From Nocardiopsis ganjiahuensis DSM 45031 (GTDB taxonomy: Bacteria; Actinomycetota; Actinomycetes; Streptosporangiales; Streptosporangiaceae), in contig NZ_ANBA01000017.1 in assembly GCF_000341085.1 (NCBI RefSeq), positions 62,001 through 126,000 of the forward strand: a DNA stretch of 64,000 nucleotides, given 5' to 3'. Below the pieces are notes generated by a model, which had not been told where the DNA came from, searched no databases, and worked only from the letters and a program-made list of their open reading frames with translations. A program made the translations under genes and the position numbers. Below, piece by piece: positions 1-8,557 of this stretch (the stretch's first letter is position 1; each line of letters begins with the position of its first letter).

Positions 1-122
1 CCAACCCGGAGGTGCCCGACCCCTACTACGGGGGAGACGACGGGTTCACCGCCGTCCTGAACATGGTCGAGGCCGCCGCCAAGGGCCTCACCGGGGAACT
101 CGTCACCCGGTTGAAGGCCTGA
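1..122 (+). CDS. Low-molecular-weight protein tyrosine phosphatase, C-terminal fragment
   Basis: Only the last 40 codons are in the window, read from base 3 to the TGA at 120-122. The fragment contains DPYYGGDDGF followed by an amphipathic helix (AVLNMVEAAAKGL). This is the C-terminal signature of the low-molecular-weight phosphatase family, in which the Asp of the DPYY segment is the general acid and the catalytic CX5R loop lies near the N-terminus, here outside the window. It ends 4 bases before the GTG of the fructosamine-kinase-like gene in the same direction, so the two are probably co-transcribed; that pairing is common in actinomycetes. Substrate cannot be told from this piece. Confidence 0.85.
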   Translation, partial: NPEVPDPYYGGDDGFTAVLNMVEAAAKGLTGELVTRLKA

Positions 123-126
123 CCGC

Positions 127-1071
127 GTGGACAGGGAGCCGATCGTGCGGTCCTTCGGACCCGGAGGCGGGGGGGACCGGCCGGACCGGCCGCGCCGGGA
201 CCCGCTGACCGGCACCCTCGCCGACCGGATCTCCGCCCTGCTCGGCACAGAGGTCCGGCGCGCCGCCCGGGCCGGGAGCAGCCACGACTGGACCCTGTCC
301 TACGCGGAGCTGGCCGACGGCACCAGGCTGTTCGTCAAGTCCCTGTCGCGCGGGTCCGAGCCCACGGGGGTGCTCCTCGCGGAGGCGCGCGGCCTGGAGT
401 GGCTCGGGAGGTGTTTCGGCTCCCCGGTGATCCAACCCCTGGGCTGGGACGAACGCCTGCTCGTGCTGCCGCTGGTGGAGCAGCGCGAACCCACGCCGGC
501 CGCGGCCGAGCGGCTCGGCAGACAGCTCGCCGGCACCCACCTGACCGGAGCGGACAGCTTCGGTGCGGACTGGCCCGGCTACGTGGGCCCGCTTCCGCTG
601 GACAACACCCCGGCCCGGCACTGGCCGCGCTTCTACGCCGAACAACGGTTGCGCCCCTACCTGCGCCGGGCCCTGGACCAGGGGGCGCTGACCCCCACCG
701 ACGCGCGTGCGGTCGAGAAGGTGGTCGACTCGGTCGAGGACCTGGCCGGGGAACCCGAACCGCCGGCCCGGATCCACGGGGACCTGTGGAGCGGCAACGT
801 GCTCTGGCGCGAACGCGACGCGGTGCTCATCGACCCGGCCGCGCACGGCGGCCACCGCGAGGCGGACCTGGCGATGCTGGCCCTGTTCGGGCTGCCCTAC
901 CTGGACCGGGTCCGCGACGCCTACAACGAGGTCGCCCCGCTGTCGTCGGGCTGGCGGGGCCGGGTGGCCCTGCACCAGCTGCACCCGCTGCTCGTGCACG
1001 TGTGCCTGTTCGGCGCCGCCTACCGGACCACCGCTCTGGAGGCCGCGCGGACCGCGTTGCGCACCTCCTGA
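127..1071 (+). CDS. Fructosamine/ketosamine-3-kinase family protein
   Basis: Codes for 314 residues from a GTG start. The fold is the aminoglycoside-phosphotransferase-like kinase fold. Visible landmarks are an N-lobe lysine segment (RLFVKSL, about residue 72), the catalytic loop IHGDLWSGNVLW (about 217-228) with the Asp and Asn expected to bind the phosphate and metal, and the LIDPAAHGGHREADLAML segment that carries the second metal-binding Asp and is typical of fructosamine kinases. Family members phosphorylate sugar-lysine adducts as a protein-repair step. The short gap from the upstream phosphatase suggests one transcript. Length is normal for the family. Exact substrate (fructosamine or ribulosamine) is not visible. 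Confidence 0.87.
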   Translation: MDREPIVRSFGPGGGGDRPDRPRRDPLTGTLADRISALLGTEVRRAARAGSSHDWTLSYAELADGTRLFVKSLSRGSEPTGVLLAEARGLEWLGRCFGSPVIQPLGWDERLLVLPLVEQREPTPAAAERLGRQLAGTHLTGADSFGADWPGYVGPLPLDNTPARHWPRFYAEQRLRPYLRRALDQGALTPTDARAVEKVVDSVEDLAGEPEPPARIHGDLWSGNVLWRERDAVLIDPAAHGGHREADLAMLALFGLPYLDRVRDAYNEVAPLSSGWRGRVALHQLHPLLVHVCLFGAAYRTTALEAARTALRTS

Positions 1072-1107
1072 GCGGTGGCCCGGAGCCCGGGCGGGACCGG
1101 GGCCGGG

Positions 1108-2085
1108 TCAGCCCTTGACGCTGCCCGCCAGCAGGCCGCGCACGAAGTAGCGCTGGAGCAGGAAGAACACGAGCAGCGGCACGACGATCGACACGAACGC
1201 GCCCGCGGTGAGCCGGTGCCAGGCCTCGCCCCGGGTCCCCGCCAGCTCCGCCAGCCGTACGGTGAGCGGTGCCGTGGCGGTGTCGCCCCCGGCGAAGATC
1301 AACGCCACCAGCAGGTCGTTCCAGACCCACAGGAACTGGAAGATGCCCAGCGAGACCAGGGCGGGCGCGATCAGCGGCAGGGCCACCTTGCGGAAGATCG
1401 TGCCGTGCCCGGCGCCGTCCACACGGGCCGCCTCGAAGAGCGACTTCGGCAGCTGCGAGATGAAGTTGTGCATCAGGAAGATGCCCAGCGGCAGGCCGAA
1501 GATGGTGTGCGCGACCCACACGTTGGTGAACGCCATCGCGCCGCTGAGCTCCCAGGCGGGCAGGATCTGCGCGTCGCCGACCGTCACCCCCTGGGAGAAG
1601 AAGCGCAGCAGCGGCACCAGGGACATCTGGAGCGGCACGATCTGGAGCGCGAAGATCCCGAGGAACACCCAGTCGCGGCCGCGGAAGTCGATCCAGGCCA
1701 GCGCGTAGGCGGCCAGTGCCGCGATGCCCAGGACGAACACCGTCGAGGGCAGGGTGATCACGAACGAGTTCACGAAGTGGCTGGCCAGGCGGCCGTCGTT
1801 GGCGCTGCCGAAGAGCACGTCCCGGTAGTTGTCCAGGGTCACCTCGGGGTTGCCGAAGAACGTCCACCAGCCGGTGGAGCCGATCTGGTCGGCCGGCCGG
1901 AACGAGGAGACGAACAGCCCGGCGGTGGGAAGCGTCCACACCACGGCGATGACCAGCGCCACGAGGCTGGCGGCGCCGCCGCTGAGCCGTCTGCGGACCC
2001 GGGCCGCGGCGCCCGCGTCCTTGGGCGCGGAACGTTCGGTGCCGGTGCCGGGCTCTGCCGCGGAGCGGGGTTCGGTCTTGCTCAT
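1108..2085 (-). CDS. Carbohydrate ABC transporter permease, MalG/AglG type
   Basis: A 325-residue inner-membrane subunit of a CUT1-type sugar importer. About 40 cytoplasmic residues precede the first membrane segment (SLVALVIAVVWTLPTAGLFVSS). The EAA loop that docks on the ATPase reads EAARVDGAGHGTIFRKVALP. ATG at 2085 is supported by a 4-base ATGA overlap with the stop of the preceding permease gene, which implies translational coupling. It is the last gene of the leftward operon binding protein - MalF-like - MalG-like. No ATPase gene is in the operon, so, as in many actinomycetes, a shared multi-sugar ATPase encoded elsewhere probably powers it. An alpha-glucoside substrate is inferred from resemblance to AglEFG systems. 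Confidence 0.9.
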   Translation of the reverse strand: MSKTEPRSAAEPGTGTERSAPKDAGAAARVRRRLSGGAASLVALVIAVVWTLPTAGLFVSSFRPADQIGSTGWWTFFGNPEVTLDNYRDVLFGSANDGRLASHFVNSFVITLPSTVFVLGIAALAAYALAWIDFRGRDWVFLGIFALQIVPLQMSLVPLLRFFSQGVTVGDAQILPAWELSGAMAFTNVWVAHTIFGLPLGIFLMHNFISQLPKSLFEAARVDGAGHGTIFRKVALPLIAPALVSLGIFQFLWVWNDLLVALIFAGGDTATAPLTVRLAELAGTRGEAWHRLTAGAFVSIVVPLLVFFLLQRYFVRGLLAGSVKG

Positions 2086-3059
2086 GCCAACTCCCTGGCC
2101 TTGCGGTTGCGCCGGATCTGGAGAACGACCAACGGGATGACCAGGACGAACAGGAACACGGCCAGGGCCGACCCCTGTCCCACCTGGCCCTGGGAGAACG
2201 CCTGGCTGTACATCTCGTTGGCGATCACGCTGGTGCCGTAGTTGCCGCCGGTCATGGTCCGGACGATGTCGAAGACCTTGAGGGTCTGCACCGAGATGGT
2301 GATGAGGACGACCAGCAGGGTGGGCCAGACCGACGGCAGGGTGATGCGGCTGAACAGCTGCCAGGCCCCGGCGCCGTCGATGCGGGCCGCCTCCACGGTC
2401 TCGGTGGGGATCGCCTTGATGGCGGCGGACAGCACCACCATCGCGAACCCGGCCTGGACCCAGATCAGGACCAGGATCAGCAGGAACGTGTTGAGGGGCT
2501 GTTCGAGCAGCCACAGCCGTGGCTCGCCTCCGAACCAGACGACGATCTGGTTGAGCAGCCCGTACTGGTCCTGGTCGGCGGGCCGGTAGGCGTACACGAA
2601 CCGCCAGATGATGCTCGCGCCGACGAACGAGATCGCCATCGGCATGAACACCAGCGACTTCGCCAGGGACTCGAACCGGGACCGGTCGATGAGCACGGCG
2701 TACAGCAGGCCGATCGCGGTGGCCAGGGCCGGGGCGAACAGGACCCACAGCAGGGTGTTCAGCAGGACCTGGAGGATCTCCGGCCGTTGGAACATCCACA
2801 GGTAGTTGGCCAGCCCGACGAACGTGTCGCCGCTGCGGTCGTAGAAGGACAGCACGGTGGTGCGGACGACCGGGTAGACGAGCCCGCCGAGGAGCAGGAG
2901 CACCGCCGGTCCGAGGAAGAAGGCCGCCTGCCAGCGGTCCCGCTTGCTGCGGGGCGCGTCGAGCAGGACGAGCATCAGGCCGATGACGCCGAGGAAGACG
3001 ACGATCCCGATGAGCATCCACACGAGCTTGGGCAGCTCGTTCAGGAAGGAGAACTCCAT
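2082..3059 (-). CDS. Carbohydrate ABC transporter permease, MalF/AglF type
   Basis: A 325-residue membrane protein with a first hydrophobic helix near the N-terminus (LVWMLIGIVVFLGVIGLMLVLL), a second after a charged loop (AAFFLGPAVLLLLGGLVYPVV), and the MalF-type EAA motif EAARIDGAGAWQLFSRITLP. The gap between helices 2 and 3 carries a periplasmic-type loop. The order binding protein, this gene, then the MalG-like gene, and sequence features such as the YAYRPADQDQYGLLNQ stretch, resemble alpha-glucoside AglF proteins. A 311-base untranslated segment with a strong inverted repeat separates it from the upstream binding-protein gene, which could lower its expression relative to the binding protein. 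Confidence 0.9.
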   Translation of the reverse strand: MEFSFLNELPKLVWMLIGIVVFLGVIGLMLVLLDAPRSKRDRWQAAFFLGPAVLLLLGGLVYPVVRTTVLSFYDRSGDTFVGLANYLWMFQRPEILQVLLNTLLWVLFAPALATAIGLLYAVLIDRSRFESLAKSLVFMPMAISFVGASIIWRFVYAYRPADQDQYGLLNQIVVWFGGEPRLWLLEQPLNTFLLILVLIWVQAGFAMVVLSAAIKAIPTETVEAARIDGAGAWQLFSRITLPSVWPTLLVVLITISVQTLKVFDIVRTMTGGNYGTSVIANEMYSQAFSQGQVGQGSALAVFLFVLVIPLVVLQIRRNRKARELA

Positions 3060-3098
3060 GGAAGACCCCTGGTGGTACCTGGAGATGGGGAGGGGACG

Positions 3099-3131
3099 GG
3101 CCGCGCGACCGGTGGTACCAGTCGCGCGGCC
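3099..3131 (-). terminator. Intercistronic hairpin between binding-protein and permease genes
   Basis: Perfect 11-base arms GGCCGCGCGAC (3099-3109) and GTCGCGCGGCC (3121-3131) enclose an 11-base loop containing GGTACC. It lies in the 311-base gap 3060-3370 between the binding-protein stop and the MalF-like start on the leftward transcript. There is no T-run, so it is more likely a partial terminator or an RNA-stabilising stem that keeps the binding protein in excess, as known for several sugar ABC operons. The nonamer GGTGGTACC occurs at 3071 and again in the loop. I see no gene in the rest of the gap. Confidence 0.55.
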
Positions 3132-3370
3132 GGGGTGTCAGTTCGAGCGCCGGGGAGTCTGGGTTTCAGCAAGCACAGTGCAAGAGGAGCCAAGCCGTCA
3201 GCGAGGAACGAGCGTCAGGCGTAGACGAGGATGCTGTGTTGCTCTCAACCCAGATCCCTCCGCAAAGGCGCCGAACACGGGCCGAAGTCAGGGGCCGGGC
3301 TGCGCGCGCCAGCGCGTCCGTTGAGGGTGGTGGCGGGCGACGGGCGGGCGGAGGCCCAAAACAAACACGG

Positions 3371-4717
3371 CTACGGCCAGGCGGACTCCACGCTCTCCAG
3401 GACCGTGGCGGTGTCGGCGCCGGTCACCCAGTCGACCATGCCGCTCCAGAAGACGTTGGTGCCCACGGAGGAGGGCATCGCGTCACTTCCGTCGAAGTGG
3501 AAGACGGTGTCGGGGTTGTTGAGGACCTCGGCGGTGAACTGGTCGGTGGGGTCGGCCAGCAGGGACTGGTCCAGGTCCTGGTGGGCGGAGACCCAGGAGC
3601 CCAGTGCGGCGCGCTGGTTGGCGTACTCGCCCGAGGACAGGTACTCGTGCACGGCGACGACCTCGGCGCGGTCGTCGAAGGAGACGACGAACTCGCCGCC
3701 GCCCATGATCGGGATCTCGGCGTCGGCCTCCAGCGGGGGCAGCACGAAGCCGTAGATGTCGGCGTCCTCGCCGATCTCGACGTCGTCCTCGAACTGGGCG
3801 CCGTAGAAGGAGCCCATCAGGTACATGGCGCAGCCGCCGTCGAGGAGGGGCATCCCGGCCTCCTGGAAGGAGGTGACGGCGATGCTGTCCACACTGCCGA
3901 AGGTGCCGTTGACGTAGTCCTCGTTGCGGATGACGCCGTCGGCCAGGTCGAAGGCGTCCTCGACCTCGGGGGCGTCGAAGGGGATGTCGTGGGCGATCCA
4001 GTCGTGGTAGACGTCAGTGCCCGAGGTGCGCAGGAGGGCGTTCTCGATCCAGTCGGTGCCGGGCCAGCCGGTGGCGTCGCCGGACTCGAAGCCCACACAC
4101 CACGGCTTGGTGCCGTCAGCGGCGATGGCGTCGCTGAGCTCGATCATCTCGTCCCAGGTCTCCGGGATCTCGTGACCGTTCTCGTCGAAGTAGGCGGGGG
4201 AGTACCAGACCATCGACTTCATGTTGGCGCCGAGCGGGGAGCCGTACAGTTCGCCGTCGACGGTGGCGTAGCCCTGCCAGTCCTCGCTCCAGCCGGACTC
4301 GACGTTGCTCTGCACCCCGTCCGCGACCGGGACGGCGTGGCCGTCCTCGGCGGCGCGCTCCAGGAGGCCGGGCTGGGGGATGAAGGCGAGGTCGGGTGCG
4401 TTGCCGCCGTCGAGGCGGACCGGGAGCTGGGCCTCGAACTCGCCGCTGCCCTCGTACTGGATGGTGATGCCGGTGCAGGCCGCGAAGTCCGCCCAGGACT
4501 CCTCCAGGCGGTCGCCCTCCTCGTCGCGGATGGAGGCGTAGACGGAGACGGTGCCGCCGGTGTCCTCCCATTGTTCGTAGGGGGAGCAGTCGATGTCGGA
4601 GGTGTCGACGGTGCCGCTGTCACCCCCGCTCAGGTAGGAGCAGCCGGAGACGAGGAGGACCAGACCTCCCGTTGCCGCGGCTGCGGCCAGGCCACGTCTG
4701 TTGACCGAACTGGGCAT
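3371..4717 (-). CDS. Extracellular solute-binding lipoprotein, probable alpha-glucoside importer
   Basis: A 448-residue family-1 sugar-binding protein. The N-terminus MPSSVNRRG, a hydrophobic stretch and the lipobox LVSGC mark a lipoprotein signal. The mature protein has the expected SBP features: TVSVYASIRDEEGDRLEESW near the start, GNAPDLAFIPQPG, and the late EFVVSFDD segment. The ATG at 4717 is preferred over an upstream in-frame start because a GAGGAG ribosome site lies about 10 bases upstream and it directly precedes the signal peptide. First gene of the leftward ABC operon. A leader hairpin and a LacI-like operator lie upstream. Substrate assignment to alpha-glucosides is by operon resemblance only. 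Confidence 0.9.
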   Translation of the reverse strand: MPSSVNRRGLAAAAATGGLVLLVSGCSYLSGGDSGTVDTSDIDCSPYEQWEDTGGTVSVYASIRDEEGDRLEESWADFAACTGITIQYEGSGEFEAQLPVRLDGGNAPDLAFIPQPGLLERAAEDGHAVPVADGVQSNVESGWSEDWQGYATVDGELYGSPLGANMKSMVWYSPAYFDENGHEIPETWDEMIELSDAIAADGTKPWCVGFESGDATGWPGTDWIENALLRTSGTDVYHDWIAHDIPFDAPEVEDAFDLADGVIRNEDYVNGTFGSVDSIAVTSFQEAGMPLLDGGCAMYLMGSFYGAQFEDDVEIGEDADIYGFVLPPLEADAEIPIMGGGEFVVSFDDRAEVVAVHEYLSSGEYANQRAALGSWVSAHQDLDQSLLADPTDQFTAEVLNNPDTVFHFDGSDAMPSSVGTNVFWSGMVDWVTGADTATVLESVESAWP

Positions 4718-4742
4718 GGGGGTCTCACTCCTCTTCGGCACG

Positions 4743-4767
4743 CACACCCCCCGATGCCGGGGGTGTG
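4743..4767 (-). promoter_or_regulatory. Leader hairpin upstream of sugar-binding lipoprotein
   Basis: Perfect 9-base arms CACACCCCC and GGGGGTGTG enclose a 7-base loop, 26 bases upstream of the start codon, within the likely 5' untranslated leader. It could affect translation or RNA stability. No known riboswitch architecture is recognised. Confidence 0.4.
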
Positions 4768-4824
4768 ATTCAGGTCATGCGTTCCTCGATGAAAGTCGGA
4801 TTGGGCGCGCTTGTCCATAGTTCG

Positions 4825-4838
4825 CGCAAATTCTTGCG
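4825..4838. promoter_or_regulatory. Candidate LacI-type operator for the sugar ABC operon
   Basis: The inverted repeat CGCAA-ATTC-TTGCG has perfect 5-base arms in a locally AT-richer stretch 108 bases upstream of the binding-protein start. LacI-family maltose and alpha-glucoside regulators of actinomycetes use operators built from TTGC half-sites, so the sequence fits, but the regulator gene is not in the window. It also lies upstream of the rightward dehydrogenase gene at 4978. Confidence 0.45.
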
Positions 4839-4977
4839 TAACGATCTGAAATATTGCAGTGTGTCGCCCTGGTCAGGACTTTTGGCGGTAGGAAACCGAC
4901 GTGGAGGTAGGACGTTAGGACCCGGGCAGGGTGCGCCGGTCGTCGGGACACGCGTCCGGAGCCGTACATTGGAGGAC

Positions 4978-6084
4978 ATGGCTGACGCACCCACCAGCCC
5001 TGGTCAGGGCATCTCCGGACATGACGGACCCGAACTGCACGTCGCCCTGGTCGGCTACGGCAAGGGCGGCGAGGTCTTCCACGCACCGCTCATCGACGCC
5101 GTACCCGGGCTGCGCCTGTCCGCGGTGGTCACCGGCTCCCCCGAACGCGGGCGGGCCGCTCAGGAGCGCTACCCGGGGATCACCGTGTACCCCACCGTCG
5201 CCGACCTGTGGGCCGACGCCGGGCGCTACGAGATCGCGGTCGTCAGTACCCCCAACGACACCCACGCGCCCCTGGCGCGGGCCGCCCTGGAGGCCGGGCT
5301 GGCCGTGGTCGTGGACAAGCCCTTCGCGCTCACCGCGGGCCAGGCCCGCGAGCTCACCGACCTGGCGGACAAACTCGGCCGCGTGCTCACCGTCTACCAG
5401 AACCGCCGCTGGGACGCCGACTTCCTCACCCTGTGGAAGCTCATCGAGGAGGGCGCCCTGGGGCGGGTGCACCGCTTCGAGTCGCGCTTCGAGCGCTGGC
5501 GCCCCGAAGCGAAGGGCACCTGGCGCGAGAGCGGGGGAGTGGAGGCCGGCGCCGGCCTGCTGTACGACCTGGGCCCGCACCTGATCGACCAGGCGGTCAA
5601 CCTGTTCGGACCGGTGACCTCCGTCTACGCCGAGATCGACGCCCGGCGCGAGGGCGTGAACGCCGACGACGACGTCTTCCTGTCCCTGAGCCACGCCCGG
5701 GGCACGCGCTCCCAGCTGTGGATGAGCGCCCTCAGCGCGCAGAACGGCCCCCGGTTCAGGGTCCTCGGGAACGAGGCGGCCTTCACCAGCCACGGTCTGG
5801 ACGGGCAGGAGGCCCGGCTCACCGCGGGCGAGCGTCCGGACGCCGCGGACTGGGGTGTGGTGCCCGAGGCCGAATGGGGCCTGCTCGGGGTCGACGGCCG
5901 GACGGAGCCGGTGCCCAGCGCCCGCGGCGCCTATCCCGAGTTCTACGCCGGGGTGCGCGACGCGGTCGGGGAGGGCGAACCGCTGCCGGTGGACCTGCAC
6001 GAGGTCGTCCACGGCCTGGAGATCATCGAGGCGGCCCGCCGCAGCGCCCGCACCAACTCCGTGGTGGCGCTGCCCGGACGCTGA
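4978..6084 (+). CDS. Gfo/Idh/MocA family NAD(P)-dependent oxidoreductase
   Basis: A 368-residue sugar/polyol dehydrogenase. The N-terminal Rossmann domain begins LHVALVGYGKGGEVFHAPLI, followed by VVSTPNDTHAPLARAALEAG and the catalytic-lysine motif, here DKPF in place of the usual EKP. VYQNRRWDADF and the LYDLGPHLIDQAVNLFG segment, where the conserved Asp and His line the active site, place it with the YvaA/IolW/YdgJ branch, whose characterised members include scyllo-inositol dehydrogenases. The ATG at 4978 follows GGAGG with unusually short spacing of 2 bases. Divergent from the sugar ABC operon and about 100 bases ahead of the sugar-acid kinase. The exact substrate is unknown. Confidence 0.88.
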   Translation: MADAPTSPGQGISGHDGPELHVALVGYGKGGEVFHAPLIDAVPGLRLSAVVTGSPERGRAAQERYPGITVYPTVADLWADAGRYEIAVVSTPNDTHAPLARAALEAGLAVVVDKPFALTAGQARELTDLADKLGRVLTVYQNRRWDADFLTLWKLIEEGALGRVHRFESRFERWRPEAKGTWRESGGVEAGAGLLYDLGPHLIDQAVNLFGPVTSVYAEIDARREGVNADDDVFLSLSHARGTRSQLWMSALSAQNGPRFRVLGNEAAFTSHGLDGQEARLTAGERPDAADWGVVPEAEWGLLGVDGRTEPVPSARGAYPEFYAGVRDAVGEGEPLPVDLHEVVHGLEIIEAARRSARTNSVVALPGR

Positions 6085-6188
6085 GCCGGCAGCCGGGGCG
6101 GTCGCGGCGAACCGGCCCCCGGCCCTGCCTTTGGGCCTATGTTGGCAGTAGGCAGATCCAGGGTTTCCGACACCGAAGGAGAAGCGCC

Positions 6189-7547
6189 GTGGCCCAGGTC
6201 CTCGTGGTCGCCGACGACCTCACCGGTGCCAACTCCACCGGCGCACGCTTCGCCCGCACCGGCATGCGCGTGGCCACGGTGACGCCCGAGCACGTCAGCC
6301 GGGTCGCCGGGGACTACGACGTGGTCGTCGCCAACCTCGACAGCCGCCACGTCCCGGCGGAACAGGCCGCCGACCTGGTCACCGACGTGGTCGAGGCGGT
6401 CTGGCCGGTCGGCCTCGTGGTCAAACGCACCGACACCACGCTGCGCGGCAACGTCGGCGCCGAGATCGAGGCCACCTACGACGCCGTCCGCGACCGCCTC
6501 CCCGTCGGGACCCGCGTCCGGGTGCTGTTCACCCCGGCCTTCCCCGGCTCCGGACGCATCACCGAGGACGGCGTGCAGCTGCTCAACGGCATGCCCCTGG
6601 AACGCACCGAGCTCGCGGTCGACCCGCTCTGCCCGATGACCACCAGCGTGGTCGCGGACATCCTCGCCGCCCAGACCGACCTCGCCGTCCGCCACGTGCC
6701 CATCCGTCAGATCACCCAGGAGATGCTCACCGCCGAACTCCTCGCCGGTGACGAACCCATCGTGCTCTGCGACGCCAGCAGCGAACAGCACCTCACCGAC
6801 ATCGCCGAGGCGGCGGCCGCCGCCCACCACGCCGACGGCACCGTCTGGGTGGCCGTCGACCCCGGCCCCACCGGCGCCCTGCTCGCCTACGCCCTGCGCC
6901 TGCGCGGCCAGGCGGGCTCCCGCGGCCCGCTGCTCGCGGTCGCGGGCAGCACCACCGAGCTCACCCACCGCCAGCTCGCCACGGTCGCCCGCACCGGCGC
7001 GGTCCGGTTCGTCGACGTGGACGCGGTCGCCATCAGCGACCCCGACAGCGACCACCCCGACGAGGTGGCGGAGGAACTCACGGGGCAGCTGTCCTCCTCG
7101 GGCTTCCCCGAACTCTGCGTGCTGCGCGTGGTCACCACCGCCGAACGCGTCCGGGAACTGCCCGCCCAGGCCCGTGCCGAACTCCCGGGCCGGATCGCGA
7201 GCCTGGTCGCCGACGTCGTCAACGAGCTCGCCGACACGGTGGGCGCCCAGGCCCTGCCCAGCGGCCTGTACCTGACCGGCGGCGACCTGACCGCCAGCCT
7301 CCTCGACGAACTCGACGTGCACGCCTTCGACGTGGGCGGCGAGGTCGTCCCGCTGGCCGTGCACGGCCACCTCAGCGGCGGCCCCCTGGACGGGACCCCC
7401 GTGGTCGCCAAGGGCGGGCTCGTGGGCGACGACATCACCCTGGTCGAGTGCCTGGCCAAGCTCCGCAGAGCCGTCCAGACCCGCCTGCACCAGGTCCACT
7501 CCGAGGTGTCCGAGCACGTGATCCCGACCCTGGTCCGCGACGTGTGA
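6189..7547 (+). CDS. Four-carbon acid sugar kinase family protein (DUF1537 / OtnK-like)
   Basis: A 452-residue kinase. The N-terminal substrate domain starts VLVVADDLTGANSTGARFA, and KRTDTTLRGNVGAEIEA matches the conserved DSTLRGN-type substrate loop. The C-terminal nucleotide domain ends with TGGDLTASLLDELDV and KGGLVGDDITLVECL. Members phosphorylate D-threonate, D-erythronate, 3-oxo-tetronates or related acids. GTG at 6189 follows AAGGAG with good spacing. The aldolase/isomerase partners usually seen in four-carbon sugar-acid pathways are absent here, so pairing with the upstream Gfo/Idh/MocA dehydrogenase (104-base gap) as oxidation followed by phosphorylation is only an inference. Confidence 0.88.
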   Translation: MAQVLVVADDLTGANSTGARFARTGMRVATVTPEHVSRVAGDYDVVVANLDSRHVPAEQAADLVTDVVEAVWPVGLVVKRTDTTLRGNVGAEIEATYDAVRDRLPVGTRVRVLFTPAFPGSGRITEDGVQLLNGMPLERTELAVDPLCPMTTSVVADILAAQTDLAVRHVPIRQITQEMLTAELLAGDEPIVLCDASSEQHLTDIAEAAAAAHHADGTVWVAVDPGPTGALLAYALRLRGQAGSRGPLLAVAGSTTELTHRQLATVARTGAVRFVDVDAVAISDPDSDHPDEVAEELTGQLSSSGFPELCVLRVVTTAERVRELPAQARAELPGRIASLVADVVNELADTVGAQALPSGLYLTGGDLTASLLDELDVHAFDVGGEVVPLAVHGHLSGGPLDGTPVVAKGGLVGDDITLVECLAKLRRAVQTRLHQVHSEVSEHVIPTLVRDV

Positions 7548-7592
7548 CCCCGGACCCGCCCCGGACCCCGGGCCCTGAGCCCCGGCCGCCCG

Positions 7593-8279
7593 TCAGCGGT
7601 CCGCCGGGCGGGGCTCCCGGTCGGAGCCGTCCGCGGCCGGCCCGTGGGGCAGGAGGGCGTCCCGGGGCAGGCCCAGCTCGGCTTCCGTGAAGGTGCGGAC
7701 CATGTCGATCAGCGGTGCCGACCGCTGCTGGGCGCTCGTGTTGGTGTAGGAGTTGACGCCGTCGAGGACGGCTATGACGCGCACGGCCGCCTCCCAGGGG
7801 TCCTCGCAGCGGAACGACCCCTGCGCCACCCCCGCGGCGATGACCTGCTCCACCCGTCGGCACCAGAGCAGCTCCTGCCGCACCACCCCCTCGTTCAGCA
7901 CGGGCCGGTAGCGCGAGAGGTGCCGGGCGTTCAGCCACAGCCTGCTGACATCGTCGAACACGGGGCCCGACAGCCGGGCCAGGAAGTTCTGGAGGACGCG
8001 GACCGCGCTGCCCCGGGACCGGTCCCCGGCGGTCTCGGGGAGCAGGGCGTCCAGTTCCCCCGCCGCGGCGCTGGTGAAGGCCTCGGTCACGAGGTCCTCG
8101 GCCGTGGGGAAGTAGTGGCCGACCAGGCCGGAGCGCACACCAAGGTCGTCCGCCACCCGGCGCAGGGTGATGCGCTCCAGGCCTTCGGTGAGCCCGATCC
8201 GGGCGGCCGCGGCGACGATCTCCTGACGTCGTTCCTCGGGGGCCTTGCGCACCCGTTTCCGGTCTTGTCTTGACGTCAT
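7593..8279 (-). CDS. TetR family transcriptional repressor, BetI-like
   Basis: A 228-residue regulator. The N-terminal TetR helix-turn-helix reads ITLRRVADDLGVRSGLVGHYFPTAEDLV, preceded by the EERRQEIVAAAARI helix. The C-terminal region (SRLWLNARHLSRYRP, LLWCRRVEQVIAAGV, CEDPWEAAVRVIAVLDGVNSY) matches the BetI-type ligand domain. The ATG at 8279 is the natural start, though no clear Shine-Dalgarno precedes it. It is divergent from the aldehyde dehydrogenase at 8558, and paired TTGAG/CTCAA repeats lie just 14 bases upstream, so autorepression and control of the dehydrogenase are likely. The ligand is unknown. Confidence 0.85.
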   Translation of the reverse strand: MTSRQDRKRVRKAPEERRQEIVAAAARIGLTEGLERITLRRVADDLGVRSGLVGHYFPTAEDLVTEAFTSAAAGELDALLPETAGDRSRGSAVRVLQNFLARLSGPVFDDVSRLWLNARHLSRYRPVLNEGVVRQELLWCRRVEQVIAAGVAQGSFRCEDPWEAAVRVIAVLDGVNSYTNTSAQQRSAPLIDMVRTFTEAELGLPRDALLPHGPAADGSDREPRPADR

Positions 8280-8292
8280 GCCGCGAATGCTA

Positions 8293-8321
8293 TTGGGTAA
8301 GCACTCAACAGGTCTATTGAG
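8293..8321. promoter_or_regulatory. Overlapping operators for the BetI-like repressor
   Basis: TTGGGTAAGCACTCAA (8293-8308) is a 16-base dyad of the form TTGnGTnnnnACnCAA. It overlaps a second dyad, CTCAA-N9-TTGAG (8304-8321). BetI-like TetR proteins bind TTGA/TCAA half-sites. The position immediately upstream of the repressor start and within the divergent promoter region supports the assignment. The remainder of the 278-base divergent region to 8557 shows no gene. Confidence 0.6.
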
Positions 8322-8557
8322 CGCGTGAACAATAATTCTGACCACGGTCTGACCTGCTCGTACCGGTCTTCTGGCGACGGATCCGTCCCCGGCTGACCGA
8401 GACCCCGGGCAACCTCCGGACCACCGTGGAGCCTCCCGCGCAACGGACACCGGCCCGCCCCGGCGGGCGGCTGCCCACGGACGATCCGGGCGGCGCCGTC
8501 CGACCGCCGGCGGAGGCCGATCGCCGCCCCGCACCCGTACACCCTTCTGGAGAACCG

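Noticed and set aside
4765..4977. A longer start for the Gfo/Idh/MocA dehydrogenase
   Set aside because: The added 71 residues are unlike the family and would read through the ABC operon promoter region. ATG 4978 has GGAGG upstream and precedes the Rossmann motif.
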